From Solibacillus cecembensis (GTDB taxonomy: Bacteria > Bacillota > Bacilli > Bacillales_A > Planococcaceae), in assembly GCF_001439635.1 (NCBI RefSeq), contig NZ_LMBZ01000001.1, positions 1 through 64,000 on the forward strand: a stretch of 64,000 nt of DNA. The letters are read 5' to 3'. The position numbers and the translations under genes were made by a program. Shown one piece after another: positions 45,834 through 53,750 of the stretch; positions within the stretch are counted from its first letter, which is position 1, and the number at the start of each line of letters is the position of its first letter. The notes beneath the pieces are model-generated. The model did no database searches and was not told where the DNA came from. It saw nothing but the letters and a program-made list of their open reading frames with translations.

Positions 45834-46718
45834 ATGACAGAAAGCTTTTTTAGATTTGATCATGTCTCATTCCAATATAGCAATGGTACAAAGGCATTAC
45901 ATGAACTTTCACTATCTATTCCAAAAGGAAAAAAAGTTGCTATTCTCGGTGAAAATGGTTCAGGCAAATCAACATTTTTTAAGTTACTCATCGGACTTGA
46001 AAAACCAACTAATGGCGAAATTCAATTTTTAAATGAAACCTTACATTATTCAAAAAAACAATTAATTAACTTGCGAGAGCGTGTTGGCTTTATTTTTCAA
46101 GAGGCGGATAATCAGTTATTTGCCTCTACTGTCAAACAAGATATTTTATATGGACCTATTAATTTAAAATGGCCATATGAAAAAATTGAGCACAATGTTT
46201 CAAGCGCCATACAGTTAACAGAACTTGAAGACTTAACCGAGCGCCCTATTCATTTTTTAAGTGGTGGACAAAAGAAGCGTGTAACGATTGCAGGCGTTTA
46301 TGCGATGGATCCAAAAATTTATATTTTAGATGAGCCAACGAGCAGTTTAGATTACTATTTTTCAAATCAACTTACGACGTATTTAGATGAACTTGATGAT
46401 GGAGAGCGAACATTTTTATATTCCACGCACCAAGTCAATTTAATTTATGAATGGGCCGATCATTTTATCGTCTTTCATAAAGGACAATTACTTTATTCAG
46501 GACAACGAGATGCGCTATTTTCAAATGACGCACTGTTAGTAAAAGCGCATATTGAAAAGCCATGGCTCGTAAAATGTTATGAAACAATGTTACATGAGGG
46601 GTTAATTCAACAACAGTCATTACTTCCCCGATCAATGGGAGAATTAATGGATCTTGTGAAAGGGCGTAACTATACAACCGCGGAGGCAATCGATGAAAAA
46701 CGACTTAGAACAACCTAA
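45834..46718 (+). CDS. cbiO: Cobalt ECF transporter ATPase CbiO
   Basis: A 294-residue ATPase. Walker A GENGSGKST near 39, Q-loop FQEADNQLFASTV (the ECF-type segment) near 84, signature LSGGQKKRVTIAGVYAM near 138, Walker B IYILDEPTSSLD and switch His in STHQV. The C-terminal extension (about 225-294) is typical of CbiO. ATG 45834 follows AAGGAGGT; an earlier TTG has none. The last 26 nt overlap a small downstream gene that has its own GGAGG inside cbiO. Confidence 0.93.
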   Translation: MTESFFRFDHVSFQYSNGTKALHELSLSIPKGKKVAILGENGSGKSTFFKLLIGLEKPTNGEIQFLNETLHYSKKQLINLRERVGFIFQEADNQLFASTVKQDILYGPINLKWPYEKIEHNVSSAIQLTELEDLTERPIHFLSGGQKKRVTIAGVYAMDPKIYILDEPTSSLDYYFSNQLTTYLDELDDGERTFLYSTHQVNLIYEWADHFIVFHKGQLLYSGQRDALFSNDALLVKAHIEKPWLVKCYETMLHEGLIQQQSLLPRSMGELMDLVKGRNYTTAEAIDEKRLRTT

Positions 46719-46833
46719 CGAAATACAAGGATTAAACATTCATGTTGAAGATGATATTGATATAGACTCAGAAACATGTTTTCTTCAATATGTAATGGGC
46801 ACCTTTTTCAATGAATCTAATCAACCAAAATAA
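46693..46833 (+). CDS. 46-residue unknown protein at end of cbi operon
   Basis: A small acidic protein starting at ATG 46693, with GCGGAGGC 5-6 nt upstream, and overlapping cbiO by 26 nt. The sequence opens MKNDLEQPNEIQGLNIHVED, continues with an Asp/Ile run (DIDIDSETC) and one cysteine, and ends LQYVMGTFFNESNQPK. There is no membrane segment. The ribosome site, the overlap and the strong terminator placed just after its stop all indicate that it is a true last gene of the cobalt operon. I know no family for it. A single Cys among acidic residues might suggest metal contact, but that is speculation. Confidence 0.68.
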   Translation: MKNDLEQPNEIQGLNIHVEDDIDIDSETCFLQYVMGTFFNESNQPK

Positions 46834-46834
46834 A

Positions 46835-46865
46835 AAGCTGAGTCTGCAGACTCAGCTTTTTTAAT
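46835..46865 (+). terminator. Terminator of cbi operon
   Basis: AAGCTGAGTCTG and CAGACTCAGCTT (46835-46858) form a perfect 12-bp stem with almost no loop, followed by TTTTTTAATA. Confidence 0.92.
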
Positions 46866-46902
46866 ACTTTAGCTTTTGCAACATTGCTGATTAAGGTTTT
46901 AT

Positions 46903-47090
46903 AGTTGAATCATAAAATGCCAAAGATGTGCAGTATTTTGAGCGTATAAATTTTGGTAGGAAGTACAAAGTGAATATGTGAAAAAATGTTTGGGTGATAA
47001 AGATACACTTTTCAATCATTCCTTTCGATATCTGATTGGCAGTTGAAACCCTAGGATTTTTCTAACTGTGCAAATTATGAGAACTTCAAA
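46903..47090 (-). pseudogene. Decayed copy of the 26063-26773 gene (5' end)
   Basis: On the minus strand this stretch aligns by eye with the first ~40 codons and the upstream DNA of the conserved gene ending at 26773. Shared plus-strand words include TCATAAAATGCC, GTGCAGTAT, AAGATACACTTTT/AAGGATACACTTTT, CATCATTCCTTT/AATCATTCCTTT and GTGCAAATT. The start codon CAT has become GAT and the frame is broken by indels. The similarity stops near 46903. It accounts for most of the 340-nt gap between the cbi terminator and tlp. Confidence 0.75.
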
Positions 47091-47174
47091 AATGTCCATA
47101 TTTACCTTCGTATAAATTAAATAAAGCAAAACAAACTAATGAAGCAATTCAAAATAATTATGGAGGGGAAACAA

Positions 47175-47417
47175 ATGGACAATCAAAAAATACAAAAAAT
47201 GAGTAGCAAAGCGAATAATGCACTTAGTGTTGGCAGGATGATTAAAAATACGAAAGCAAATATGGAAGAGGCTGAAATTGGCATGGAGTTCGCGATGCCT
47301 GAAGAACTGGAACACTTACAAGAAAAAAATGCACGGCGAAAACGTTCAGTCGAAATTATGGAAAAACAAATGAGGGATGAAGCAGCGTTTAAAGCGAGAA
47401 AAAAGAGTTTTGAATAA
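47175..47417 (+). CDS. tlp: Small acid-soluble spore protein Tlp family
   Basis: An 80-residue charged helical protein. The run VGRMIKNTKANMEEAEIGME, then LEHLQEKNARRKRSVEIMEK and a DEAA ending, follows the Tlp pattern (NT..N...AE....A...L..KN.RR..SI......DEA). Tlp is made in the developing spore and binds there with other small acid-soluble proteins. The start is ATG 47175 behind GGAGGGG; an in-frame ATG at 47139 has no site. A sigma-G-type promoter would be expected upstream but is not obvious. It is a single gene with its own terminator. Confidence 0.85.
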   Translation: MDNQKIQKMSSKANNALSVGRMIKNTKANMEEAEIGMEFAMPEELEHLQEKNARRKRSVEIMEKQMRDEAAFKARKKSFE

Positions 47418-47430
47418 GGAAGTTTAATGA

Positions 47431-47470
47431 CAATCCTCCTGCAAATTTTAATGCAGGGGGATTGTTTTGG
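47431..47470 (+). terminator. Terminator after tlp
   Basis: CAATCCTCCTGCA (47431-47443) pairs with TGCAGGGGGATTG with one G-U pair, followed by TTTTGG. Confidence 0.87.
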
Positions 47471-47577
47471 ATAATTATGGTATTTCATGCGGGAAAGGGA
47501 CATAAAATGGTGGTACTGTTAAAGACTTCTGGATATTTGTAATGAAATAAACTGTCTTTTTTAATTGAAATGTTGTT

Positions 47578-47730
47578 AATAGACAAATTACTTAGGGTAA
47601 TAGACAATTTCCCTTTGATAATCGCCATTTGACTAGCGTTAATAGACAAAATACTTCGGCTATTAGACAAATTGATACATTTAATAGACAAACTAAGTTT
47701 TAATAGACAATTTTACTCATTTAATAGACA
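47578..47730. repeat. 21-nt-period array, core AATAGACAA
   Basis: Eight cores start at 47578, 47599, 47620 (degenerate AATCGCCA), 47641, 47662 (ATTAGACAA), 47683, 47702 and 47723. The spacing is 21 nt except one step of 19. Sequence between cores is not conserved. The array fills the gap between the tlp terminator and the carboxypeptidase gene, which otherwise (47471-47949) shows no gene. Confidence 0.82.
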
Positions 47731-47949
47731 TTTCCGCGACCTCACCCCGCTCTACTTTCCATCCCAAACTTAATTTTTAAGTGATATAACGACAGCATGC
47801 AAGACCACATAAATTTATTACAAGGGGAAATTTAGTGGTTGACCAACCCTTTTTTGCGCGCCTTCATGTAAAATTTCAATCTCTGTTTGCTATAATTGAA
47901 TTAAAATGAATATACTGAAAACTATACAAGTTAAAACGGAGGGGAAAGT

Positions 47950-49368
47950 TTGAAAAAAATTGTTTCATTGATTGTGCTTATCACATTATGCATGGCGTTT
48001 CCACTGCAATCTTTCGCTTCTATTGATGAGGTGATTACACAAGGTTTAGGGAATAATCAAGCAGCTGTGACAATACGAGATATGCAAACAGGGGCAATTA
48101 TTTATGAACATAATGGCGAAAAATTGATGCGCCCAGCTTCTAATATGAAATTACTAACAGGTGCAGCCGCGCTTGCTGTTTTAGGGGGAGATTATCGCTT
48201 TACAACAGATGTATATATTGACGGAGTAATCATTAATAAAGAACTAAATGGCAATCTATACATAAAAGGAACGGGGGATCCAACGTTAAATAACGCTGAT
48301 TTTCTAGCATTTGCAAACGCATTGAAAAATCAAGGCATTCAAAAAGTTAATGGCGATATCGTGGGAGATGATACGTACTTTTCTGGAAATACATTGCCAC
48401 CGGGTGTTGATAAAATCGATGAAACGTACTACTTCGGTGCGAGGACATCAGCCATTACGATGTCACAAAACCAAGACTTTGATGCAAGTACAGTTATTAT
48501 TACAGCAACAGCGGGAAAAGTGGGAGTAAAGCCAAGTTATGAAATTATTCCGAATCTAAGTGGAATGACGATTACTAATCAAGCAAAAACAGTTGCAAAA
48601 GGCCAAAAAAATACGATGAAAATAGAACGCTCCTATAATACAAACCGCATTATTATTTCGGGTGATTTACCACAGGGAAGTAGCAAAAAAGAATGGGTAA
48701 CCTTGCAACAGCCAACCAAAAATACACTACAAGCAATGCAACTAACACTTCAAAGGGCGGGTATTCAATTCTCGAAGAATAGTGAAATTATTACAGCACC
48801 AATACCAGCGGATGCCAAATTTATTCATATGAAAAAATCTCGTGCATTGTCTGCGATTTTGCCTGCTTTTATGAAGCTCAGCAATAATAGTATTGCGGAT
48901 ATATTGGTGAAATCAATGGGACAACAACAAAAAGCGAAGGGTAATTTAGCGGCGGGGTTACGAGTGATGGAGGAATATGGGGAGTCGCTGAATATCCCAA
49001 TGGATGCCTGGATATTGGCGGACAGCTCAGGCTTATCCGATCGCAACCGTCTAACAGCGAATGGTTTGTCTTCATTATTATATGAAGTGCAGCAAAAATC
49101 GTATTTTCAAACATTTTATCAATCCCTTCCCGTCGCAGGTTATGACGAGCGTCTCGTTGGTGGGACGTTGCGCAAACGCTTTACAACAAGCGATGTTAAG
49201 GGAAAAATAACTGCGAAAACGGGTTTTATTACGAATGTGTATACATTGGCAGGTTATGTAACGGGGGATAGTGGAAAAACGTATATTTTTACTGTTTTAT
49301 TGGAAAGTAAAACCAATGGGATAATGTTGATAGACCGCACAATGACAGCTCTTATTAAAGATTTATAA
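47950..49368 (+). CDS. D-alanyl-D-alanine carboxypeptidase (S13, DacB/DacC type)
   Basis: A 472-residue secreted penicillin-binding protein. Signal peptide is at about 1-24 (VSLIVLITLCMAFPLQSFAS). The active-site SxxK is SNMK at 64-67, SxN is in FMKLSNNSIADILVK near 312, and KTG is in KITAKTGFITNVYTLAG near 420. The large insertion between SxxK and SxN (about 100-260) is characteristic of peptidase family S13 (PBP4a/DacC). It trims or cleaves peptidoglycan stem peptides outside the membrane. The start is TTG 47950, with GGAGGGG 5-6 nt upstream. The pcp gene follows after 21 nt and may be co-transcribed. Confidence 0.9.
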   Translation: MKKIVSLIVLITLCMAFPLQSFASIDEVITQGLGNNQAAVTIRDMQTGAIIYEHNGEKLMRPASNMKLLTGAAALAVLGGDYRFTTDVYIDGVIINKELNGNLYIKGTGDPTLNNADFLAFANALKNQGIQKVNGDIVGDDTYFSGNTLPPGVDKIDETYYFGARTSAITMSQNQDFDASTVIITATAGKVGVKPSYEIIPNLSGMTITNQAKTVAKGQKNTMKIERSYNTNRIIISGDLPQGSSKKEWVTLQQPTKNTLQAMQLTLQRAGIQFSKNSEIITAPIPADAKFIHMKKSRALSAILPAFMKLSNNSIADILVKSMGQQQKAKGNLAAGLRVMEEYGESLNIPMDAWILADSSGLSDRNRLTANGLSSLLYEVQQKSYFQTFYQSLPVAGYDERLVGGTLRKRFTTSDVKGKITAKTGFITNVYTLAGYVTGDSGKTYIFTVLLESKTNGIMLIDRTMTALIKDL

Positions 49369-49389
49369 ACGAACAAGGAGGAACTATAA

Positions 49390-50013
49390 ATGAAAAAAAT
49401 ATTATTAACAGGGTTCGAACCATTTTTATCGAACCCAATCAATCCAACAATGGAAATTGTAAAGGCACTACATGAAAAGGTGTTTTCGGATTACCAAGTG
49501 GAAGGACGCATTTTAAGTGTAGACTTTGAAAAATCACCGGTACAATTTATGAAGTACGTAGAAGAAGTGCAACCGAGTCTCATTATTTCACTTGGGCTAG
49601 CAGCAGGACGTACGAAAATTACACCAGAAAGAATAGCGATTAATATAAAGGACGGGGAACCGGATAATGCAGGGGTAGCTCTTGTAGATGAACCGATTCA
49701 TGCGGGTGAAGATGCGGCTTATTTTTCAACATTGCCAATACGCGCCATGGTAAATCGCTTAAATGAAGCTGGTTTGCCAGCGACCATTTCAGATACGGCG
49801 GGTACGTATTTGTGTAATAATATTATGTATGAAGGATTACGCTATGCCAGCAAGGAAGAAAATGTGCAGGCAGGATTTATTCATATCCCAGCGTCATTCG
49901 AACTCGCTATTGCACATGGTAAGGTACCAGGCTGGGCTCAGCGGGATTTACTCGCAAGTATCGAGCTTTGTATCGAGGAATGTGTGAAAAGCGAAAATAA
50001 ATTTATCGAGTAA
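49390..50013 (+). CDS. pcp: Pyroglutamyl-peptidase I
   Basis: A 207-residue cysteine peptidase that removes N-terminal pyroglutamate. The catalytic triad is visible: Glu80 in ITPERIAIN, Cys142 in SDTAGTYLCNNIMY and His165 in GFIHIPASF. The N-terminal LLTGFEPFLSNPINPTMEI is typical. Length is within the normal range (about 205-215). RBS AAGGAGGAA. It is cytoplasmic. It sits downstream of a carboxypeptidase gene with a short gap, then a strong terminator shared with the converging DUF2624 gene. Confidence 0.95.
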   Translation: MKKILLTGFEPFLSNPINPTMEIVKALHEKVFSDYQVEGRILSVDFEKSPVQFMKYVEEVQPSLIISLGLAAGRTKITPERIAINIKDGEPDNAGVALVDEPIHAGEDAAYFSTLPIRAMVNRLNEAGLPATISDTAGTYLCNNIMYEGLRYASKEENVQAGFIHIPASFELAIAHGKVPGWAQRDLLASIELCIEECVKSENKFIE

Positions 50014-50040
50014 TATTTTAAATAGAACGAACAATAGAAT

Positions 50041-50085
50041 AAGAGTATGGAAAACGTACTTAATCGTTTTCCATACTCTTTTTCA
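50041..50085. terminator. Bidirectional terminator, pcp/yqfT
   Basis: AAGAGTATGGAAAACG (50041-50056) pairs perfectly with CGTTTTCCATACTCTT (50065-50080), then TTTC. A-rich on the left for the minus-strand gene. Confidence 0.92.
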
Positions 50086-50102
50086 ATGGACAAAAAAATA
50101 AA

Positions 50103-50342
50103 TCATAGCCCAATGACTTTTCTTAATTTTTTCAACCGTTTTTCGCCAATGAGGGACTCTGTTTTCTTTAATTCAGCAGCAGGGATACCCGAAAAAAGCC
50201 AAGTCAATGAAGCATTTTGAAAGATGAGACGAAGCTGTTGAATTTCCTCAATCGAAAACTTTAAGTCCTCTTTTTTAGCGAATTTCCGTAGTTCATGATC
50301 ATCCATATGTTGAAAATTCTCAAACCATTCTAATTTATTCAT
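50103..50342 (-). CDS. yqfT: YqfT-like DUF2624 protein
   Basis: A 79-residue helical protein. FENFQHMDDHELRKFAKKED then FSIEEIQQLRLIFQNASLTW and a basic end ESLIGEKRLKKLRKVIGL match the DUF2624/YqfT pattern of Bacillales. Position supports the call: yqfT-type genes lie between nfo and the zinc ABC/zur genes in B. subtilis-like and Listeria genomes, and the zinc block starts right beside it here, transcribed the other way. ATG 50342 follows AAAGGA by 9 nt. The function is unknown. Confidence 0.75.
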   Translation of the reverse strand: MNKLEWFENFQHMDDHELRKFAKKEDLKFSIEEIQQLRLIFQNASLTWLFSGIPAAELKKTESLIGEKRLKKLRKVIGL

Positions 50343-50412
50343 AACATGCATTCCTTTCAAGTTTATTTCCTTTACATCTTGTGGAAAGTAAATTATACTA
50401 ACACCTTGTAAA

Positions 50413-50427
50413 TCGTAATGATTTTGA
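50413..50427 (+). promoter_or_regulatory. Candidate Zur box
   Basis: TCGTAATGATTTTGA fits the Bacillus Zur operator TCGTAATNATTACGA with two mismatches in the right arm. It lies 20-35 nt upstream of the zinc ABC ATPase gene, whose operon ends in zur itself, consistent with zinc-dependent autoregulation. Confidence 0.72.
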
Positions 50428-50447
50428 ATTAGAAAGAAGCGAAGAAA

Positions 50448-51194
50448 ATGAAAAAACCTTTAATCGAAATGAAAAATGTGTCGTTTCAATATGAATATAC
50501 GCAAGTGTTAAAAAACATCTCATTGCGCGTGGAAGAAGGCGACTTTCTAGCATTACTTGGTCAAAATGGCTCGGGAAAGTCGACGTTATTAAAACTAATA
50601 TTAGGATTATTAAAACCAATGACGGGTGAAATTGAACTGTTTGGTGAAAATGCGAATCAATTTAAACATCGTGAATGGATTGGCTATGTTTCACAAAAAT
50701 CCAACGCGTTTAACTCAGGATTTCCAGCGACTGTACAAGAAGTTGTGAAAAGTGGTTTAGCAAAAAAAACAGGTTTATTTAAAAGTTTACCGAAAAATGC
50801 AGATGAACTTGTATATCATGCACTCGCCGACGTTGGAATGGAGTCCTTTGCGAAACGAAACATTGGGCAACTATCAGGTGGTCAACAACAGCGGGTCTTT
50901 ATTGCACGTGCACTCGTAGCGCAGCCAAAGCTATTAATTTTGGATGAGCCAACTGTTGGAATTGATCACGAAAACGTGCAGGCTTTTTATGATATGCTCG
51001 CTCATTTAAATGTTCAACACCAAATCACAATGATTTTAGTTACACATGATGTAGATATTGTGTCAGACCGCATTAGCCATGTCGCGTGTTTAAATCAAAC
51101 AATTCATTTCCATGGTTATAAAAACGATTTTGATACGATTTCGCAAGAGAAGATAGATGCATGGTACGGCCACTCTGTGCGAAAGATTCATTAA
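50448..51194 (+). CDS. znuC: Zinc ABC transporter ATPase (ZnuC/ZurA)
   Basis: A 248-residue ATPase. Walker A GQNGSGKST near 39, Q-loop YVSQKSNAFNSGFP near 83 (metal-type ABC), signature LSGGQQQRVFIARAL near 140, Walker B LLILDEPTVGID and switch His in VTHDVDIV. It energises zinc uptake with the permease gene that follows after 13 nt. The block contains no binding-protein gene, as in the Listeria zurAM-zurR layout, so the substrate-binding lipoprotein must be encoded elsewhere. A Zur box precedes it. Confidence 0.9.
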   Translation: MKKPLIEMKNVSFQYEYTQVLKNISLRVEEGDFLALLGQNGSGKSTLLKLILGLLKPMTGEIELFGENANQFKHREWIGYVSQKSNAFNSGFPATVQEVVKSGLAKKTGLFKSLPKNADELVYHALADVGMESFAKRNIGQLSGGQQQRVFIARALVAQPKLLILDEPTVGIDHENVQAFYDMLAHLNVQHQITMILVTHDVDIVSDRISHVACLNQTIHFHGYKNDFDTISQEKIDAWYGHSVRKIH

Positions 51195-51207
51195 GAGGAG
51201 TGGGCAG

Positions 51208-52074
51208 ATGATTGAAGCAATTTTAAACTATGAATTTTTACAAAATGCCTTTTTCTCAGGGCTAATTATTGGGATTATTGCGCCATTACTTGGTGTATTT
51301 ATCGTTGTACGAAGGCTATCCCTTATTGCCGATGCGCTTTCACATGTGACGCTTGCAGGAATTGCAGGCAGTCTATATTTAAGTCAGTCAGTCGCGGCAT
51401 TTGCGTTACTAAATCCGATTTATTTGGGTATTGTGGCATCGGTGAGTGGGTCGATATTAATTGAGCGTTTACGTCGCGTATATAAGCATTACGAAGAGCT
51501 AGCGATTCCTATCATCATGTCGGGTGGTATTGGGATAAGCGCAATTTTCATTTCACTTGCGAGCGGCTTTAGCACGGATTTAATGAGTTATTTATTCGGT
51601 TCGGTGTCGGCTGTATCACGCCAAGACTTGTATGTTGTGTTGGCTATTGCGATTATTGTTGTTCTATTTTTACGCTTATTTTTCAAGGAATTATTTGTGC
51701 TGTCATTTGATGAAGAATATGCGAAGGCAAGCGGTTTGCCTGCAAAGTGGGTGCACTTGTTATTTATGGTAGTTGTCGCACTTGTTATTGCGGCAAGTAT
51801 GCGTATTGTCGGTATATTGCTCGTTTCTAGCTTGATGACATTACCAGTGGCAGCGGCTATGCGAATAGCGCGCGGCTTTAAAGAAGCGATTATTTACTCA
51901 ATTATATTTGGTGAATTAGCTGTCATTATTGGGTTAGTATCAGCGTTCTATTTAAATTTAGCACCAGGTGGGACAATTGTGGTCACATCCATTTTCATTT
52001 TATTAATCGTCATTATGTTGAAGAAATTGACTTTAAAAATGGCAACGAAGTCGAAAGGGGAAGAAGTATTGTGA
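51208..52074 (+). CDS. znuB: Zinc ABC transporter permease (ZnuB/ZurM)
   Basis: A 288-residue ABC-3-family permease with about eight helices: FFSGLIIGIIAPLLGVFIVV at the start, RRLSLIADALSHVTLAGIAG near 40-60 (the conserved cytoplasmic loop), SGLPAKWVHLLFMVVVAL near 180, and VGILLVSSLMTLPVAAAMRI near 208-228. ATG 51208 follows AAGAGGAG; a longer frame would overlap the ATPase gene. It ends in GTGA, overlapping the zur start by 4 nt. Confidence 0.92.
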   Translation: MIEAILNYEFLQNAFFSGLIIGIIAPLLGVFIVVRRLSLIADALSHVTLAGIAGSLYLSQSVAAFALLNPIYLGIVASVSGSILIERLRRVYKHYEELAIPIIMSGGIGISAIFISLASGFSTDLMSYLFGSVSAVSRQDLYVVLAIAIIVVLFLRLFFKELFVLSFDEEYAKASGLPAKWVHLLFMVVVALVIAASMRIVGILLVSSLMTLPVAAAMRIARGFKEAIIYSIIFGELAVIIGLVSAFYLNLAPGGTIVVTSIFILLIVIMLKKLTLKMATKSKGEEVL

Positions 52075-52487
52075 ATGAAACGCGCGCGTGGGAAATATTA
52101 AAGGACAATGGCTATAAAAAAACAGATAAACGAGCATTAATCTTGGATATGTTTGCAGCTACGGACAAATATTTGACTGCCCGTGATTTGTTGGCAGTAT
52201 TAAAAAAAGACTCCCCAGGGATGAGCTTTGACACGATTTACCGCAACTTAGCCACATTTGTAGAGTTAGATATTTTAGAAGAGACCGAGCTAAATGGGGA
52301 ACGAAATTTCCGCATGCACTGTGAGTCGGCTCACCATCATCACCATTTCATTTGCCGTGATTGTGGCAATGTAAAGGAACTGGCAGTATGCCCAATGGAA
52401 ATGCTCGGTGAAAAGCTTCCAGGCTATGAAGTGGAAGCACATAAGTTTGAGATTTATGGGAAGTGTCCGCAGTGTTTAATATCGTAA
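52071..52487 (+). CDS. zur: Zinc uptake regulator Zur (Fur family)
   Basis: A 138-residue Fur-family repressor. The winged helix is at about 5-80 (YKKTDKRALILDMFAATDKY, MSFDTIYRNLATFVELDILE), the regulatory metal site in ESAHHHHHFICRDCGN near 83-98, and the structural Cys4 zinc site is completed by CGN/CP...KCPQC near the C-terminus. The five consecutive histidines are slightly longer than usual. With zinc bound it represses the znuCB-zur operon. The start is GTG 52071 within the permease stop. It acts in the cytoplasm on TCGTAAT-type boxes. Confidence 0.92.
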   Translation: MNETRAWEILKDNGYKKTDKRALILDMFAATDKYLTARDLLAVLKKDSPGMSFDTIYRNLATFVELDILEETELNGERNFRMHCESAHHHHHFICRDCGNVKELAVCPMEMLGEKLPGYEVEAHKFEIYGKCPQCLIS

Positions 52488-52663
52488 AACCTTCCGGTGA
52501 AACCTCTAACCTGAAATTTGTATAGCTGCTAATGATTCATCCCGTATGAAAGATGATGTGGTAACGAAATTTCATAGGAGGGTGTTATGGGCGGCATGAT
52601 TTAATAAGTCGCTTAAACCATTGATATGACTGGTCTTGTATGGAAGTGGAATGCTAACGTTTT

Positions 52664-52731
52664 CTAACATAGAGGATTAAAATCGAGGCTTCTCATGAGT
52701 TGTGTAAACTTTTGGGAAGTTTTTTTCATTC
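52664..52731. repeat. Long direct repeat, copy 1 (upstream of kinase gene)
   Basis: About 68 nt, nearly identical to 53455-53525; the central 30 nt (52691-52719, around CATGAGTTGTGTAAACTTTT) match exactly. It contains CTTCTCA facing TGGGAAG followed by TTTTTTTC, so each copy looks like a terminator hairpin. The rest of the 52488-52864 gap shows no gene. Confidence 0.8.
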
Positions 52732-52864
52732 TTCCATTTCAATTTAATCCTTTTCTTGTACTATCAAAATATCCATAGTTGCTACTAATAATAATCTGGG
52801 TAGTAAGTTATAATTTTACAAGGTGGGGCAACAACCAATAAAAATAAGCTCGGGGGATAAAAAT

Positions 52865-53353
52865 ATGAATAACATAGGAACTCTATACTTCTTCTGTGGA
52901 AAAATGGGAGCAGGGAAATCAACTAAATCAAAACAATTGGCTATAGAAAAACAGGCAGTACTGTTATCTGAGGATGACTGGCTTGAATCTCTTTATCCCA
53001 ATCAGATTACATCATTTGAGGATTACCTAAAATTCTCAGCACAACTCAAGCCGATGGTGAAAAAGCATGTCCAAAACATATTAAGTGTTGGTACAGATGT
53101 AGTGATGGATTTTCCAGGTAACACTCAAAAACAGCGCAAATGGTTTTTGGATATAGCGTCAGAGGTCAATGCAAACCATCAACTAATTTTCCTTAATTTA
53201 AATAATGAGCAATGCTTACGCCAAATTGCACAAAGGCGTAACGAACAACCCGAAAGAGCAACTTTTGACACGGAAGAGACGTTTATTCAGGTTACTAGGT
53301 TTTTTGAAGCACCAGAAGCATCCGAGGGTTTAAATATTTTAGAGTTTAGTTGA
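52865..53353 (+). CDS. P-loop ATP-binding protein, small-molecule kinase-like
   Basis: A 162-residue AAA/zeta-toxin-like P-loop protein. Walker A is in CGKMGAGKSTKSKQLA near 10-25, a lid/substrate Asp in LSEDDWLESLYP near 35, VVMDFPGNTQKQRKWFLDIA near 80, then an Arg-rich lid LRQIAQRRNEQPERATFD near 125. This architecture occurs in resistance kinases and in nucleotide or aminoglycoside-like small-molecule kinases, and the substrate is unknown. ATG 52865 follows CGGGGGA. The gene is flanked by two ~70-nt direct repeats, suggesting it arrived as, or was duplicated within, one insertion unit. Confidence 0.78.
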   Translation: MNNIGTLYFFCGKMGAGKSTKSKQLAIEKQAVLLSEDDWLESLYPNQITSFEDYLKFSAQLKPMVKKHVQNILSVGTDVVMDFPGNTQKQRKWFLDIASEVNANHQLIFLNLNNEQCLRQIAQRRNEQPERATFDTEETFIQVTRFFEAPEASEGLNILEFS

Positions 53354-53454
53354 AGAAAAAATTGTTTGAAGATAAATAAAAAAGGCTAGGTTCTGCTTTT
53401 ATAGGGACAAATCCAATCACTAAAAATCACCAACAACTCTTGTATGTATGGTGA

Positions 53455-53525
53455 CTAACATAAAGAATTATAATTGAGGTTTCTCATGAGTTGTGTAAAC
53501 TTTTGGGAAGCTTCTTTTTTCATTC
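53455..53525. repeat. Long direct repeat, copy 2 (downstream of kinase gene)
   Basis: Same orientation as copy 1 and ~85-90% identical over ~68 nt, with TTCTCATGAGTTGTGTAAAC identical. The remainder of 53354-53750 has no supportable gene. Confidence 0.8.
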
Positions 53526-53750
53526 CTCTTGTTATGCGGAGATAGACTTTTTGGGTGATTGTATGCTTTGGTGGTCTTTGTTAAAGGTACCATGGTAAGA
53601 TTATGGGAAATATACAAGGGGCTAGCTCAATGCATAATAATTTTCGGGAAATTCAATGGACTAGTTACATGCCTTGGCGTACTTGATAACAACCGTCTTG
53701 TAATGAATGAACACTATTAAAATATATTCAAATAGGAATGGGGGAATTAG

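Noticed and set aside
47485..47691. 68-codon minus-strand frame in the AATAGACAA array
   Set aside because: Its Ser/Asn/Ile repeats come from the 21-nt array; no ribosome site.
52664..53525. Insertion sequence around the kinase gene
   Set aside because: No transposase, no inverted terminal repeats; the flanks are direct repeats with terminator-like hairpins.
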